From Taenia hydatigena (lineage: Eukaryota; Platyhelminthes; Cestoda; Cyclophyllidea; Taeniidae): DNA of 64,000 nucleotides. Both the position numbers and the translations under genes were made by a program. The DNA lies in the NCBI GenBank assembly GCA_036345935.2, contig JADWOT020001301.1, positions 100,001 through 164,000 of the forward strand. The letters run 5' to 3'. The notes beneath the pieces were generated by a model. It saw only the letters and a list, made by a program, of their open reading frames with translations. It was not told the origin of the DNA and ran no database searches. Below, one piece after another: positions 12,790 to 24,860 of this stretch (position 1 is its first letter; every line of letters starts with the position of its first letter).

Positions 12790-13116
12790 CACACACTTCC
12801 TTCATTCCATACACATACGATTTCGCATCCGATTGATTGCCTTCGACACTACACAGGCCAAATGCCTATATCGTCGAAATTCGTGTTTTCCGCTTTATCA
12901 TCGTCGTTATCGCATCATCCTCCACCTTTGCACACGGTAAATGCGGCTCAATCCCAAAAACCTCGATTCATCAACAGTCTCCTATCTATGACTGGTCAGA
13001 CTGCCCTACCAGCACTTATGATTCCGCCATTCCTTTGTCCCCAAAGAAGTTCCACAACAACTCCATCTTTACATTACGCATCAAGCCACCCACCAACACC
13101 GTCGTTTAAATGTTAG
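12790..13116 (+). other. C-rich block open in several frames
   Basis: One frame is open for about 108 codons from just after a TAG to TAG, giving a Ser/Pro/His-rich peptide with a hydrophobic middle (SLLSMTGQTALPALMIPP). A second frame is open over most of the same bases. C-rich DNA has few stops by chance, so coding is not established. No acceptor or donor stands out. Confidence 0.15.
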
Positions 13117-15239
13117 CTCAGTTTACCTTCGCATGTTCATTGCAGTCTTTGTAGCATTCATAGTCCGACTGAAGAGGTATGACCACAAATGCTCAAATCA
13201 GGCTTCTATGATCTTAATCAACGATTTCGCCTCCATGCTCAAGGGACATAACGAAACAGGTCATCGTCCCATTACATATTTGCCCCCATCATTGACCCAG
13301 AACTTGTAGAATCCGTCTTTCATGCGTTATTAGCAAAGTTAAAATAGCGTTTGCAGTTGCATGCAACGGTGAAAACTCGATTACAATGTAACAAACGCAC
13401 ACTTACATGTAGTCATTAAGTAAGGGCAAGATTAAATGAACAAGACGTATCATACAAAAGCTAGGAAGAAAGTATAATTCTTCAAGTTGGTCCTTAATGC
13501 AGGTCACCTACCACGGTCTCGGATAAAGCCAATTTAATTTTTGTCATCCTTATTTTAAATGAATCCCGAGCAAATGCTTGCTTTGAACCAGGTATCTCTA
13601 CTGGCGCACGAGGTGATCAGCCTACATAGTGCTGCCTAGAAGGGTACATATCTAATGAAAATGCTAAATCAGACGCCAAATGGTAACACAGCTACACATT
13701 ATAGTATTTTGCTTTGAAAGTAGTGGTGAAACGGCTCTTCGATTTCGGCTACTTACTCAACCAATTCGTGCTGGACACAACAAAGTCAATGGATAGGACA
13801 ATTTCTAGTGGACAGGACACTTTCAACACAGTGCCTAAGTCACACAGGCACCAAAGCATCGTCAGCTTGGATCCACTGCACTGACGATTTTGCAGTCACA
13901 CGTCATCATGGAGCCGTAACCTCCGCCCACACCAGTAATCACCTACACATCTTTTACACCGGCGTCTGTGTAGTGCTTCATTTTGTCTAGTGCGCAGTCG
14001 CCAACAAATGAGAAGAAGCGTGAGGCTGTGGCAAATCGTGATTGGACGAAAGGCTTCCAACAAGCATACCTCGTGGCGAAGCAGGCGTGGACGTCAAAGA
14101 ATCTGTGATTTAGAAGCTTGTGGTAATGAGAACATTCTCACACTATAATTATCACACTTGTCTTCCAAGGCGCCTCCCAAGGGTCGATGAAAGGTAGGAG
14201 TCCGCACCACACGAGTTGCGTGTCAATTGGCTTAACAGAGCCACGCACATTCAGCTGCAAATGTATTTGAGCAGGTCGCATAAAGTTATTCATATCAACT
14301 CCTCAGAGTATTGGATCATTTCAACAAAATTAGCTTTAGCTCAATATCTTGTCAGCAGCACTATTTCTCCTGCCTAACTGGAGAAGAACTGGATGATCTA
14401 GTGATGGCAAATGTGGTGAGTGCTAGTGTTTCTATCTCCAGCAACACCAATCGTATGACCAAGACGACACACCTCATGTTTGCAGCCATCATTCGGCTGA
14501 TGGAGCGTTTGTGAGTGAAAGCGCCTCTCTGCATTTGAGACCGCTTTCAGCCAATGCAATCCTCGCATTCCTGATCGCAAGTTCTTTACCCATTCTTTAT
14601 CTTCCCACCCACAACTCCATACAGTTGTTTCTACACTCATAACTGCATTTATCTCAACGTTTTATGTTCATGCATTCCTGCATGCCAATTCGTTCCTCGA
14701 TTTGTCACACAACTTCGTCTATTCTTGTTTTGAGGATTCACTCAAATGCTCTACCATCCATTCGCACTACTACTTAGTCATTATAGCGCTGCTCATCTGC
14801 TCATTCTCGCACTTCGATCGCCTTTAAGAGCATCCATTTCTGGACCTAGCTTTTCGACTGATCGCTAAATTTTCAATCCGCCTCGAAGTCGTTTAATCTT
14901 TCATGGGTTTCGAATGGATACGGATATTTAGCGGACACACTAATTCAACAACGCACCCCGGATATAAGCCTCACCATGAAATGCAATGCCAAGGTGGTAG
15001 GGTAACGGCCCTTTTTAAGAAGTGATGAATTTTAATCCCCATTGCGATGATCGGTGTCGGATGAGGCTTCACTACTGCCAAAGTCGTAAAAGACGTCGCT
15101 GTAAGTGTTGGGAGTTAGGATTCCAATGTTTGGTATGACTGTGACATCTTTCTGCAGTAAGTTGCTTGTGGCAACAGTCGGTAGCATGGATTTCGCCTTA
15201 CACTGACGGTAGATCAGGTTAGTCCTTTCTGCATTCATC

Positions 15240-15520
15240 CTAATTTTCTAATCCTTTTTTTCTCTCTCTCTCTCGAAACCTATTGTCTGTGAAGTTGGTG
15301 TGGTTAAGGCGTGTCTACGTAGAGCGGATCCTGTCATCCATTACGAGGACGTGAGTCCGAGGAAGCAAGTGGGTAGAGACAACTATGGTGTTTTCGATCT
15401 TGGTTTCATACGCCAGACGAAAATGACAATGGAATAGGTTTATAAAAGTTTTAACCACTAAGGCTTCCTTGAGGTAGAGAAGTGTGATGCAAAGACCATC
15501 GCGTTAATGCGTTGTGCGTT
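15240..15520 (+). pseudogene. Decayed kinase N-lobe exon (K1)
   Basis: It is preceded by a long CT-rich tract like those before the same exon in K2-K4. The aligned reading gives GRDNYGVFDLG in the glycine-loop position and FLEVEKCDAK-like remnants of helix C. The VAVK strand is lost and an in-frame stop interrupts it. The identification relies on alignment with K3 at 28421-28741, which still reads VAVKE. Confidence 0.5.
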
Positions 15521-16269
15521 TTCCAGTCCCTGATTTGACGCACTTAGCAGTAGAGTCCTCAGTGCTGCCAAATTTCTCAGCCAACAGCGCTCTTCAAGGC
15601 TGCCTGAATTTGGCTGAGGGACGCTAACCAGCCGACACCAAGCTCATTTGCGCCACTGCTCAGATTGATGCCTACTATCCCTCACTATCATCATTTTACG
15701 CCATTTCTTTCCTTTGTGAAACAGACCGTCCTTACGGAAGAGCATGTGTCAAGATTCGCCATAGATTTGAAGAAGAGGACATCTGGTTCAATTTGCGCAA
15801 TTGATTTACTTATCATTGCCATAAGAAGAAGGACGAAATATCAATTACTTGCTAAGACAAATTTGCCTTTTCCAATTGTTCGACTGAACTTCTTTCCACA
15901 CAATCTATTTTACTTGAAGTTACTCTGACTTGTCCATCTTATAATCATTGAACGATCATTTCAAGCACGCTCATGGGCACCGATACTGCATCCACCTTAC
16001 CGTCTCACCCTTGCGAGGTCCAGCTATCACACCTATCCGAGAAGTAGACTTTGTCATCTGCGGCACAGCCACTGACTATCAGTGGCTGCATTTTCGTACC
16101 GATTTTATAAGAAGAAACCTTTAACAGCACTGGGATTGTAAGCGACTTAACACTAAAGAGACATGTCTCATTAAAATAATGAAGGCTAGTCAACGACAAT
16201 TTCTAATTCGTCCGGTTGGTCAGCAACAATAGACTTGTGCGTATGTTGTTTGGCTGGACTCCTAGGTCG

Positions 16270-16415
16270 TAATGGCTGCGATGTATCTAAAGATTGAGCG
16301 AGCGGTGTACGGAGATCTACGAGCAGCAAAAGTGATGGTAGATGTAGGTAGATGTTTAAGGTTCGCTGACTTCGAATGCACCAAAATACTTGATCTCCAT
16401 TAGGGACATTAGTAT
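16270..16415 (+). pseudogene. Decayed kinase catalytic-loop exon (K1)
   Basis: From 16311 one frame reads GDLRAAKVMVDV and then, without a stop, FADFECTKILDL. This corresponds to the catalytic loop (HRDLxxxN) and the DFG region of protein kinases, with HR replaced, Asn replaced by Lys and Gly replaced by Glu. Aligned copies at 18786 and about 48190 (minus) give GDLRVAKVIIDV and GDLRVSNVI. A frame about 500 bp upstream (near 15720-15800) reads LTEEHVSRFAIDL, which resembles kinase helix E. Confidence 0.5.
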
Positions 16416-16829
16416 ACTTGAGTTCAAGTGACCCTTTGTATGTTCATTAGAAAAAATTCCTACCTTGCCATCTTTATCGCCTATCATCTGCTTTGGCAAT
16501 GGAGGCAATAATAAACGTCTACCAGCTGAATTTCAAAGCTGAAATGTGGTCCTTCAGGGTCTTTATGTTCGATATTTTAACGTACAGATACAAGCCATAC
16601 AAGGATTGGTTCATTTATTAAATCTTGCGACGTTTGGCAATCCGACCCTTTGATAAGGTGGAATCGATCCTACATCACACAGAATCCCGCACATTTTTGG
16701 TCCTATAATCTTTTTTAGGGAACAATCAATTCGACATTATCGGTTTGTTTTCCTTGTCTGGTGATTTTGATATTGGGGCACTTTGCATGTGCTCATATCC
16801 ATAGTAGAGCCAAGATCGGTGCTCCAGGC

Positions 16830-17070
16830 GAACAGGAGTGCATGAGTATCACACGGGTTTAGATCCGTCTTCTAGACCAGCCTCCATGTGACGGTGAAGA
16901 GACGTTGACAAAGTAGTGTGTTGCTGAAATTGCAATGAAAGAGGGAGAGTTGCTTGAGAAGGCAAAGATGTTGAGTGAAATTTCGCTATGCGCTTTGTGA
17001 TGCTATCGACAGATAGTGAGGCTAGGGAGAAGACGACTGTGATCTACATCAAAGCTACCACCTTCATTTA
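16830..17070 (+). repeat. Dispersed repeat family G, copy 2
   Basis: It is the direct-orientation partner of 2230-2560. 16441-16829 shows no gene. Confidence 0.55.
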
Positions 17071-17429
17071 CCTCAGGTGATGCCCTCGTGGCAGCTCAGG
17101 CTTTACGAGGTCGATTATTAGACTTCGGCGTCACCAAATGATCGGATTTGGCATGTGTTTGAGTGATCGGGTCCCCACTTCACAGAGAGGTGAGCAAAGG
17201 GAGCCTCAGCGGGTCCCTAAGGAAGAGTTTTTAATTGCAAGCCACAGCAACTAAGACGTTTTAGCAGCGCCGAACTCTGACGTATAAAAATGCCGTTGCC
17301 TAATGAAATCGATTTTGGCCTTAGATTATAGAGGCACTTAAATCGTCTTTAGAAGCTTTGTAAGCACTCCAGCATTGCCAAAACACTTAGTTACTTTGTT
17401 TATTTTAGCGCAGAAGGGAGATTCACGTA

Positions 17430-17775
17430 TACAAACGCATTAGCCTCCAAGCACCAAATATGCTTTAGTAAAATCAAGGAAACGCCTTTTTCTTCTCACC
17501 ATAATTTTTGTTGTGCTTCAAAATTAGCGATTGTTGTCACTTAAAATGGACAACTACTCTATTGCGTCGCATGTTTGTGACACGGATCATATCTTAGGCA
17601 AGAATGATCAGTCATACTGGCTCGTGCTACAGAAGCATTCATTGAGATCAACAAGCGCAAAAAAAAACGCAATTGATTTATTGTGCTGACGGCATTTGCC
17701 TAAGCCAAGCCTGTGGTGCAGTGGCTGTGGATGGTCGCTGGGAGGCACACTCTCCTACACCATCCTATACCATCC
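17430..17775 (-). repeat. Family A fragment, copy A7
   Basis: The reverse complement contains the family A order: GTGTGCCTCCCAGCGACC, a GGCTTAGGCAAATGCCG block, CTCGTGCTACAGAAGC as its complement, the GTGTCACAAACATGCGACGC block, and CATTTTAAGTGACAACAATCG. Its closest relative is A8 at 20480-20800. Confidence 0.7.
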
Positions 17776-18329
17776 AAAATCATTTGACCACTCACCCACT
17801 CATTTTTGCGCTTCGGCAGACCTTATATATGAATTCCTTTTTGGACTCCATTTTTACTAACTACTAAATGCTAGTCTACCTTGAAGCCGTCTTTTTTCCA
17901 ATAGGGCCAGAATGGTTACAGTCGTTAATCGGACCCATTAATCCAACAGTGCGTTCCTTATGTAGTTAGTCTCATAACATGAAATTTTGGATTAATAGAG
18001 TGATGGCCCATTTCGGAAGGGTAATGGTCTCTTTAATTACTTCACCAACAAAATTTTGCCCCCCTTAGACTTTGAAAATGATTAATTTTAGTGCCCATTA
18101 GGATGATCAGTGCAGGATGAAGGTCTGTCTCTGCCAGGTTTCTAAAGGGGGTCGCTGAAACTGTTTGTACTTAAGGGTCTAAAGTTTGGCATGACTACGA
18201 CACCTTACTGTGGTAATTTGCTGGCAGCGGCACTCGATAGCCTGAATTCCACCTTATATTGACAGTGAATCAGGTCAGTCTATTTTGCTTTCTTTAGGTT
18301 TTTCAAATTCCTTTCCCTTTCTCAGCAAG

Positions 18330-18590
18330 AACTGTCACTAGTGAGGTGGGTCTGGTCAAAACATGCCCATGCACAACGGATTCTGTCACTCACTGATCGA
18401 ACGTGAGACCAAAGGAAAAGGTGGGAAGTTCCAACTTTAGTGCACTCTATTTGGGTCTCATACACACGTTGAGAGTATCAATGAATAAGGTTTACAACGG
18501 TCCAAAATGTTGAAACCTTTCTTAAGGAGGAAAAGTTGATGCAAAGACACCCGCATCAACGCATTGTGTGCTTTCCTTGGTCTTGGATCC
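18330..18590 (+). pseudogene. Decayed kinase N-lobe exon (K2)
   Basis: It starts after a TTTCTCAG-type acceptor. Aligned reading across frames gives a GKVGSSNF-like loop, a VYNG strand and an LMQRHPHQRIV-like segment, corresponding to glycine loop, strand 3 and the helix C/strand 4 turn. Frameshifts and stops interrupt it. Confidence 0.5.
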
Positions 18591-18719
18591 AATATTCCGA
18601 ATTTGCATGCAGCTTACCAACGAGAAGACATTTCACGAGAGACGAAGGCTTGTTAGCGATATGAACGCATTCTTTCGGTAGGTTAGTCAGCCAGCCAACA
18701 TAAATGGACTTGCGTGTAT

Positions 18720-18892
18720 TTTGTTTCACTGGACGTTCTATTCGTGATGACTATGGTGAATCTACAAATTATGGGCGTGATGCAGGGAGATCTGCGAGTG
18801 GCGAAAGTGATAATAGACGTGGGTGGTTCCATAATGCTCGCTAACTCCCGATGGTGAAAATTTTCTTAGCTTCAGTCGGGACTTTACAAAAG
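18720..18892 (+). pseudogene. Decayed kinase catalytic-loop exon (K2)
   Basis: From 18786 the frame reads GDLRVAKVIIDVGGSIMLA, then decays where ADFE is expected. The 3' end keeps a good donor (AAAAG|GTGAGC), starting a 107-nt intron (18893-18999) before the APE exon. The 5' boundary is approximate. Confidence 0.55.
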
Positions 18893-18999
18893 GTGAGCTT
18901 ATTTGAGTCCTTGCACACCCATCGGAGAAATGGTCACTCTATGGACACTACGCGTTGATTGATGAATCACATTCATCTTGCTTCCTCTTTTCGTTGTAG

Positions 19000-19078
19000 G
19001 CACCAAAGGTAATGATGAACGACCACGAGCCGAATGCTAAAGCTGATGTACGGTCCATTGGAGTCCTTGTGCTGGAAG
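19000..19078 (+). pseudogene. Decayed kinase APE/subdomain IX exon (K2)
   Basis: It has a clear acceptor (CTTTTCGTTGTAG) and ends at GAAG|GTTTGG. Its 79 nt encode APKVMMNDHEPNAKADVRS then GVLVLE. The kinase consensus is APE, then (x)KADVWSxGVLLxE: here Glu is Lys and Trp is Arg, both damaging. The same 79-nt exon in K4 (47883-47961) keeps PE and DVWS. Confidence 0.65.
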
Positions 19079-20479
19079 GTTTGGTTTATTTATCAGATTT
19101 TGAGATGTTTCGTAGCAATGGAGGTTTCTCTTTGCTTCTCCACCATGATATCTTCCTGTTTACTAATTTTAATATTTTTGTTCTAAGCAGCTTCAAATCG
19201 CACACGCACTTAATCTCCGCCGCAATACCACGGCTATGCGCATGAGGCTAAAGTCATTGCGAATGTGAGTAAATGCGTGTCACATGCAGAGAAGGTGACT
19301 GTTAGTGGGGTGAAATGAGAAATTTGTGAGATGAAGCAACAGTGGGAAGGGAGGGGTAATATTTCTAAATGATAATTGTTTTACTTGTTTAAGGCATGTG
19401 CCTTATAGAAAGGAGAAGTAGATGAGAAGTGTCTAAAAAGTGCAAGGAAAACGATACGTCAGCAATGAAGGTATAAATTGACGCGGTGGAAGTGAAGTTG
19501 ACATGCATCAATTGGAATGTGTTTGGATAAAAAGAGGATAGGAAGGGAAGGAGAAAGAAAGGAAAGAAAGAACGTTGTATAGGTAATAGAGGTTGATGGG
19601 AGGGCGTGAGGAAAGGAGAGAACGAGAAGCATCTACTGGTAGGCTATAAGTGGTTGAAGTTAAGGAAAGAAAGATGCGCGTTTAGAGAAAGGAAGGAGGA
19701 AAGAAGGAAGGTGGCACGAGGAAGAGAGGTAAGAAAGAGGGAATGATGAAGGGAGAGAGGGAAGGAAGGTCCTCTACTAATAAGCTACAAGTGGGTAGGT
19801 GGTTTTGAGAGGTGGTGGGAGTAGGTGCATGCGGGTAGGTGGGATGGAGAGAAATGGAAGAGGCAGGTACCGGGGGCCCAATGTGGCCACTATTAGGAGG
19901 ATGTAAGAGGAAAAAAGGCGCAAATCGGAAAAACATGGTTAGAAATTTAGGTAAGAAATAAACAAGTGCAAATGAAATTGTAAGAAGGAAGGCCAATAAA
20001 AGGAAGTCACTGGAGACGTGGGTGGCACAGGGTGTACAGGCAAATGAAAGGTGTGAGTAGGAAATGCCCGACTTTCGGTCCAGACTACCTCCCTGTCGAA
20101 AAAGAGAACTACATTTTGCTGCTAGCTGGTGTGTATGTGCAACAATAGAGAAAGGGAAATAAGAGTGGTAAAAGAGGACGGGAAGGAGTGAAGACGTCTG
20201 CGGTGAATAGATTAGTAAAAGAAGGAAAGAAATAGTAAAGAAAAAGAAGAAGGTCGATTAAAAGGGGGTCGCGAACAAGCAGACACATCGTCTGCTGCAT
20301 TTTTGGTCCTCCTCTTCTTCTTCTCTTTCTCTTTCTTCTCAGTAGGCACCGACACCCACCCCTTATCTACTCCGAGACTATTTGATGAAAATTCGATGCT
20401 TGTGAACAGTCTCTCCCCTTCTCCTCCTCTCTTCATCTACTTGGAAAAGTGGACGCTTTCAACCACTGTCAGCCACTCT

Positions 20480-21240
20480 TTTTTGCTTTTGTATCATTAA
20501 AAAAGCAACGGCCTTTCTTTTCTGCCATAAATTATATAAATTTCCAAAATTGGTGATTACCATCGCTTAAAATGGCAGTTACTCCCTGCGTCAAATATGT
20601 GTGGCATGGGTTTGTTTCTAGGCAAGGGTGATCAGTCCTCCTGGCTCGTGCTACAGAAGCATTAAGTGAGATCAACACTAGCAAAAAAGACGTGATTGGT
20701 TTATTGTGCAGACGGCATTTACCGAAGTCAAGCCTGTGGTGCAGCGGCTGTAGAATGGTCATTGGGAGGCACACCTTCCCATCTGCAAACTGTGCTCCCG
20801 CTCTAACATCATGACCAGGAGACGAGACAAATGAGCACTTAGCCATTTTGTTCCTCAAAAGGACCGGTTAGGAGATTTGCAGAGACGTTGAGTGAAAAAA
20901 ATGGGGCTGGACGGGGATCGCACTGTTGTCCATTTCTCAATTCAACACATCCTTGACTGCTGCGCTTTTGTTGGCTCCACAAACGGAGGAAGGAGTGATT
21001 AAATGGCCACATGAGTGAGGCGGTATGCTAATCAAGGAACAGGGTTAGGCGAACTGATAAAATCCCAGCCCTAAAGGCAAAGAACTCAGTCTACGCTGTA
21101 AAGTTCCTTGGAAACTGTAGGAGCCTGAACTATTCAATAGTCACACTAAGGTCACACTCAAATTGAGAGGGGCCAAGCATCCCGAGTATGTCATCTAAAC
21201 GCCACTGTTGCAGCCCAACATCCAGCCGCCCATTGATCTG
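20480..21240 (-). repeat. Family A 5' fragment, copy A8
   Basis: Reverse complement matches A2 (37920-38400): GGCGTTTAGATGACA, the AGACTGAGTTCTTTG block, CCATTTAATCACTCCTTC, and the GTGTGCCTCCCAATGACC block. It then matches the A7 middle part. Confidence 0.7.
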
Positions 21241-21508
21241 CTGATCTAACAATCCCAGTCAACCTTTTATTCGCTTGTTTATCTCAAGTTATGCTAAGCA
21301 CCAAGTCAAAAACGAACTCGTGAGTGGAGGAAGGGGACCACTCCGGCAGGGTAACAATAATTGATGGCCTTCTTCGTGAAGAAAAAGGCTGGATTCTCCA
21401 CTTTTTATGTCCAATTTTCATAACTGTGTTTTTAACTGCAATGTATCGTTGGCATGTAATCTACCAGAATCGCGTGTTATAGCCTGATAACGCCACATGA
21501 ACCCTCAT

Positions 21509-21630
21509 GTCACACATGTGTGACGTAAAGGATATTGAACATAAAGAATATGGAATAAAGAATAAAGAATATATATGTATATGTCAATGTATATTTATAC
21601 ATATCAATTCTTATTTATGTTATTTTAAAT
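21509..21630. repeat. 16-bp palindrome followed by an AT-rich simple-sequence tract
   Basis: GTCACACATGTGTGAC (21509-21524) is a perfect palindrome. It is followed by repeats of ATAAAGAAT and TATATG-type sequence to about 21630. A related near-palindrome occurs within family A (about 39587-39603). Confidence 0.7.
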
Positions 21631-21639
21631 ATCGTTGAC

Positions 21640-24169
21640 CAAATATGGTGAATGCATGCAAAAGACCGTCGATGACCCCACGCTGTTGTGGCAATCGATG
21701 ATGCAGTGACTTAGTTTGGGAAGTGTAGAAAAGAAGAAAAGTCAATTTCGGAATGCGAAGGGGTCTACTGGCAGAATGAAGGTGACAGATGCATTAACGG
21801 ACAGCCACATTTAACATCTGTAGGAATTACCAACTGCCGAACAGGAAGTCGGTCGCGACTTTGCAAGTGCACTTCAGCTTGCAATTCAACTTCATTTTTC
21901 ACTCAACAATCCAATGTCAGTCAACACGACGACACGGTACAAGTAGAAGTGGGTCTGTAGAGCCGCATGCATGCATCATTAACAGTGTTAACCTGAAGTA
22001 GTCTTGGCTTAGTGATCCTGCGGCTCAAATTCAGAAGATGCTTTAGACGAGAGCAAGAGGTCTGTGGGGCGGTATTTTATTTTAAATACGAGCGTCCACG
22101 CGCAAATGGTAGACTTCTACACACCGAACTCGGCACCTTCACGAGTATGCTGGAGCTGGAGTGAGTTGGTTAATCATGTTCAAGTTGGACACTGTTCAAA
22201 ATCACTTTGGTAGCGTTAAGTGTCGCTGTATTTATCTAGGAGAAATCCAGATAGTTGTATAATCGGTATTAATATAAGTGAGACACAATCACACCAACCG
22301 ACCTCTCTCTTCCCAGACGAATTATTAGCCCCATTCCATCTTGCTTAATTGGCAGTGATAGTCAAGATATTCAAGCCACAGTGCCTGTTGCGCAGCATAT
22401 GCTGCATGTCTCACGAATAGTTAAAAACTAGCCACGAATTTTAGTTTTAACATCAGTGAAACGAAAATCTCAATTGTAAAAGTAAATGCTAAGCTATAGA
22501 AGTTATCGTCGCCTCATAGTTAAAATGCTTGCAATAAAACGCGACGTAGTTTCCAAACAAGCATGATTTAGTACGAATCCATAGGCTGTTAATAATGCAT
22601 GCATTAGACTATATGCAATCCACTTTTTAAATAAAGATGGAATGTGTCTGTGTATGTGCCTAAATGGAATCAGTGTGCAGTAAAAGCACTGCATTGGTGA
22701 GAGTAAATGCGGGATCCCGCGTTAAAGGGTAGGAAAGAGAGGCGTTTAAAAATTTACTACGAGAATCCTTATTTTTAATGTACGGCAGTATAAGCGTGTG
22801 CAATTGCTGCAAAACTTAGCAGAAGCCCACCATCAGGAAATAAGTTAATTAAAGTCAACTATGTCGAGCTAAGTATTAGTATTATAGCAAATATGGCAGT
22901 CTTATCGTTGTTGTAAAAGTATCTTTTCTCACTGAGACATATATTAAAATTCAAGATAATGCATCAAATCAATGTCAATCAAAATAGAGCTAAGCTAGCA
23001 TATCTACGGACAAACCACTTGAAGACTCCGATTTCTGTAAACAGGTTTCATAGGCTCTCTTTGAGTAGCTGCATTCATATCTTTCTAGAAGTTCTTAATT
23101 TCGTCAAAGGATGAACGTTGAATAGGTCCCCAAATTTGGACGAAGTACTGGCTTGCGATGTAGTGTAGCTGGTGCTCACGGCGACCAGTGACAAGTCAGG
23201 GGTGGTGCAGTAGCCGCCATTGCCGGAAATTATGTCAGATGAAGTAGCGTACCATGACGTTGATGAAGACACAGCCCTCCTCACATGTTCATACACTCGA
23301 TTTAAGTATTTGAAGGCGGATCATCGACGGCTGATAGTAAAAGTTTGCTGTGTGAGTTCCTTTTGCTAACAAGCGATTTCTCAATACAGCTTTTCTAGAC
23401 TGCCCACTATGAGCAAGACTTCGAAATTTGCATCCGTATGGGTTCCATTACATATTCTGAACATCTGAACCTATCGCAGACAATAATGCTGTTTAAGAGT
23501 CGTCTTCATGTTTTGATGTTAGTTAAGCTGACGACAGCACACACCCTGCCATTGTTTAAGAATGCAGTATTTTGTAAAATGTAGTTGCGATGTACTAATA
23601 CTTCATTTTACCGCGGCAGGAGTCAATTTATCGCATAGGTGTATAAGACCGTTTTCTAGATTACAAACTTGGTTTGCTGCTAAAACGTGTTAACGCATGA
23701 TACAGAGCACACAATCTCTCCACTGATGTTGAGGTTATTTACAATCGTAACCAAACAAAATTTTGGAGCAACTGTTCCCATTGATGCTTGCTGGTCGGTT
23801 TGGGTGAAATTTGTTTAAATTTATCTGCCTGTTCTAAGCAATGATGCACGTTTCAATGAGCAACGCAGTAGGTGCAAGTCCCTTTTAAAGTTGTTATACT
23901 TTTCCTAAATGTTGCATTATGCTTAATGTGCAGTAGTTCTAGTTGAGCTGTAAACAGCAACGCTTTAAACAAAAAAAAACGTCGTCAATTCCAAAACACA
24001 GCTTCATAGTCCATGCAAGTTAATGTTGCTGCATAATAAGTGCTCGTTTGTCACAAATCTAACAACGAGACATGCGTGCATTATTATTGTAATTTCAGCT
24101 TTTATTCCACATTCGTTCACAATTTGGCGTTTTATTAGTTGGGGATTATCTCGACTCCAAGTCGCGTCA
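21640..24169. other. 2.5 kb without a supported gene
   Basis: The sequence is ordinary AT-leaning, with one Ser/Thr-rich open block at 23075-23296 listed separately. Confidence 0.4.
23075..23296 (-). CDS. Possible coding block, Ser/Thr-rich, unrecognised
   Basis: The minus frame is open for 73 codons in a locally GC-richer patch. The composition is protein-like: Ser/Thr/Tyr-rich (SSTSWYATSSD, GNGGYCTTPD), ending in a basic tail. There is no clear acceptor or donor, so it could be a chance frame or a remnant. No function proposed. Confidence 0.2.
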   Translation of the reverse strand: MYEHVRRAVSSSTSWYATSSDIISGNGGYCTTPDLSLVAVSTSYTTSQASTSSKFGDLFNVHPLTKLRTSRKI

Positions 24170-24560
24170 TCAAGGCGGAACTACAATCTGCAGAGAAACA
24201 GGTGATGCCGCACTCATACAAGGAAGTGTGCCTTTCAGCGACCATTCCACAGCCGCTACATCGCAGGCTGGGCTCAAGAAAATGCTGCTGGCACAATGAA
24301 AAAGACCATGACTTTGATCATTCGTGGTAATCTGACTTAATGCCTTAGTGGCACAACCCAGCTTGACCGGTCTTTATTGCCTAAGAAATAACTTGCCCAT
24401 TCTAGTTGATAACAATCGCCATTCTTCAAAATTGATACAAATTATAACAAAAGGCGAATGTCATTGCCTTTAGATCAAAAATTTAATGTTTGGAGGCCAA
24501 TTCGTTTGCAGATATGGATGTACGAATCGTCAAACCTCTATACCTAATACCCAAACAGAT
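24170..24560 (+). repeat. Family A fragment, copy A6
   Basis: It contains the order CTGCAGAGAAACAGGTGAT, GTGTGCCTTTCAGCGACC, ATTCCACAGCCGCTAC and AAAAGGCGAATGTCATTGCC, matching 38380-38720 and 39380-39740. Confidence 0.7.
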
Positions 24561-24599
24561 GTATTTTCTTTTTGCCCTTTATGCCAAATTTAGGGACCA

Positions 24600-24860
24600 A
24601 AAATGGAAACAAAGTAACTCACTTTACCGCTCTTCATCCCGATGGCTCATTTGTCACACTTAGATCGATTAGCTCCACCAAAGAGCAGATGAAGAGCTGG
24701 AGTGAACACTAGACGAGTTGCTTGCCGACTGGCTGAATAGAGCCAAACACGTGGGGTTCCTGTTTCAGCCGTCATCACATTCAAATGCAAATGTGCTTGA
24801 GCCGATCACAAGTGAAGTGCCTCCTTCATGCTATTATCCTAAGTAGGGGCTTTACTCAAA
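24600..24860 (+). repeat. Family K 5' fragment, copy K6
   Basis: It aligns to 14150-14290 and, in reverse complement, to 48960-49050. Shared blocks include ACGAGTTGC and CATTCAAATGCAAATGTG(C/T)TTGAGC with small differences. No kinase exon follows. Confidence 0.6.

Larger units (their letters stand above)
7311..13779. other. 6.5 kb without a supported gene
   Basis: No exon-like block with matching splice signals was found. Frames at 9294-9665 (123 codons, Ser/Arg-rich) and 12120-12485 (121 codons) are the longest on the plus strand and resemble nothing I know. 12480-13116 is C-rich and is listed separately. Confidence 0.4.
13780..16440 (+). repeat. Kinase-fragment repeat family K, copy K1
   Basis: The 5' block (13780-14290) matches 48950-49420 in reverse complement and 24600-24860 directly; the shared part includes a GGCGCCT-centred segment and an ACACGAGTTGC segment. 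The next block (14920-15530) matches 17900-18590, 28430-28750 and 48300-48720. The order of blocks is the same in K1 and K4. Two decayed kinase exons lie inside. Confidence 0.75.
17880..20310 (+). repeat. Kinase-fragment repeat family K, copy K2 (most complete)
   Basis: It contains N-lobe, catalytic-loop and APE exons in order over 0.75 kb. A purine-rich 3' region (19500-20290) follows, whose ATTTTGCTGCTAGCTGGTGTG block also ends K4 (near 47760). 19620-19800 matches the start of the K3 3' part (28780-28930). The shared order with K4 shows one ancestral unit. Confidence 0.75.

Noticed and set aside
15335..15370. A hammerhead-ribozyme-like string near GAGGACGTGAGTCCGAGG
   Set aside because: The conserved CTGATGA and GAAAC core elements are not both present, and aligned copies lose the pairing.
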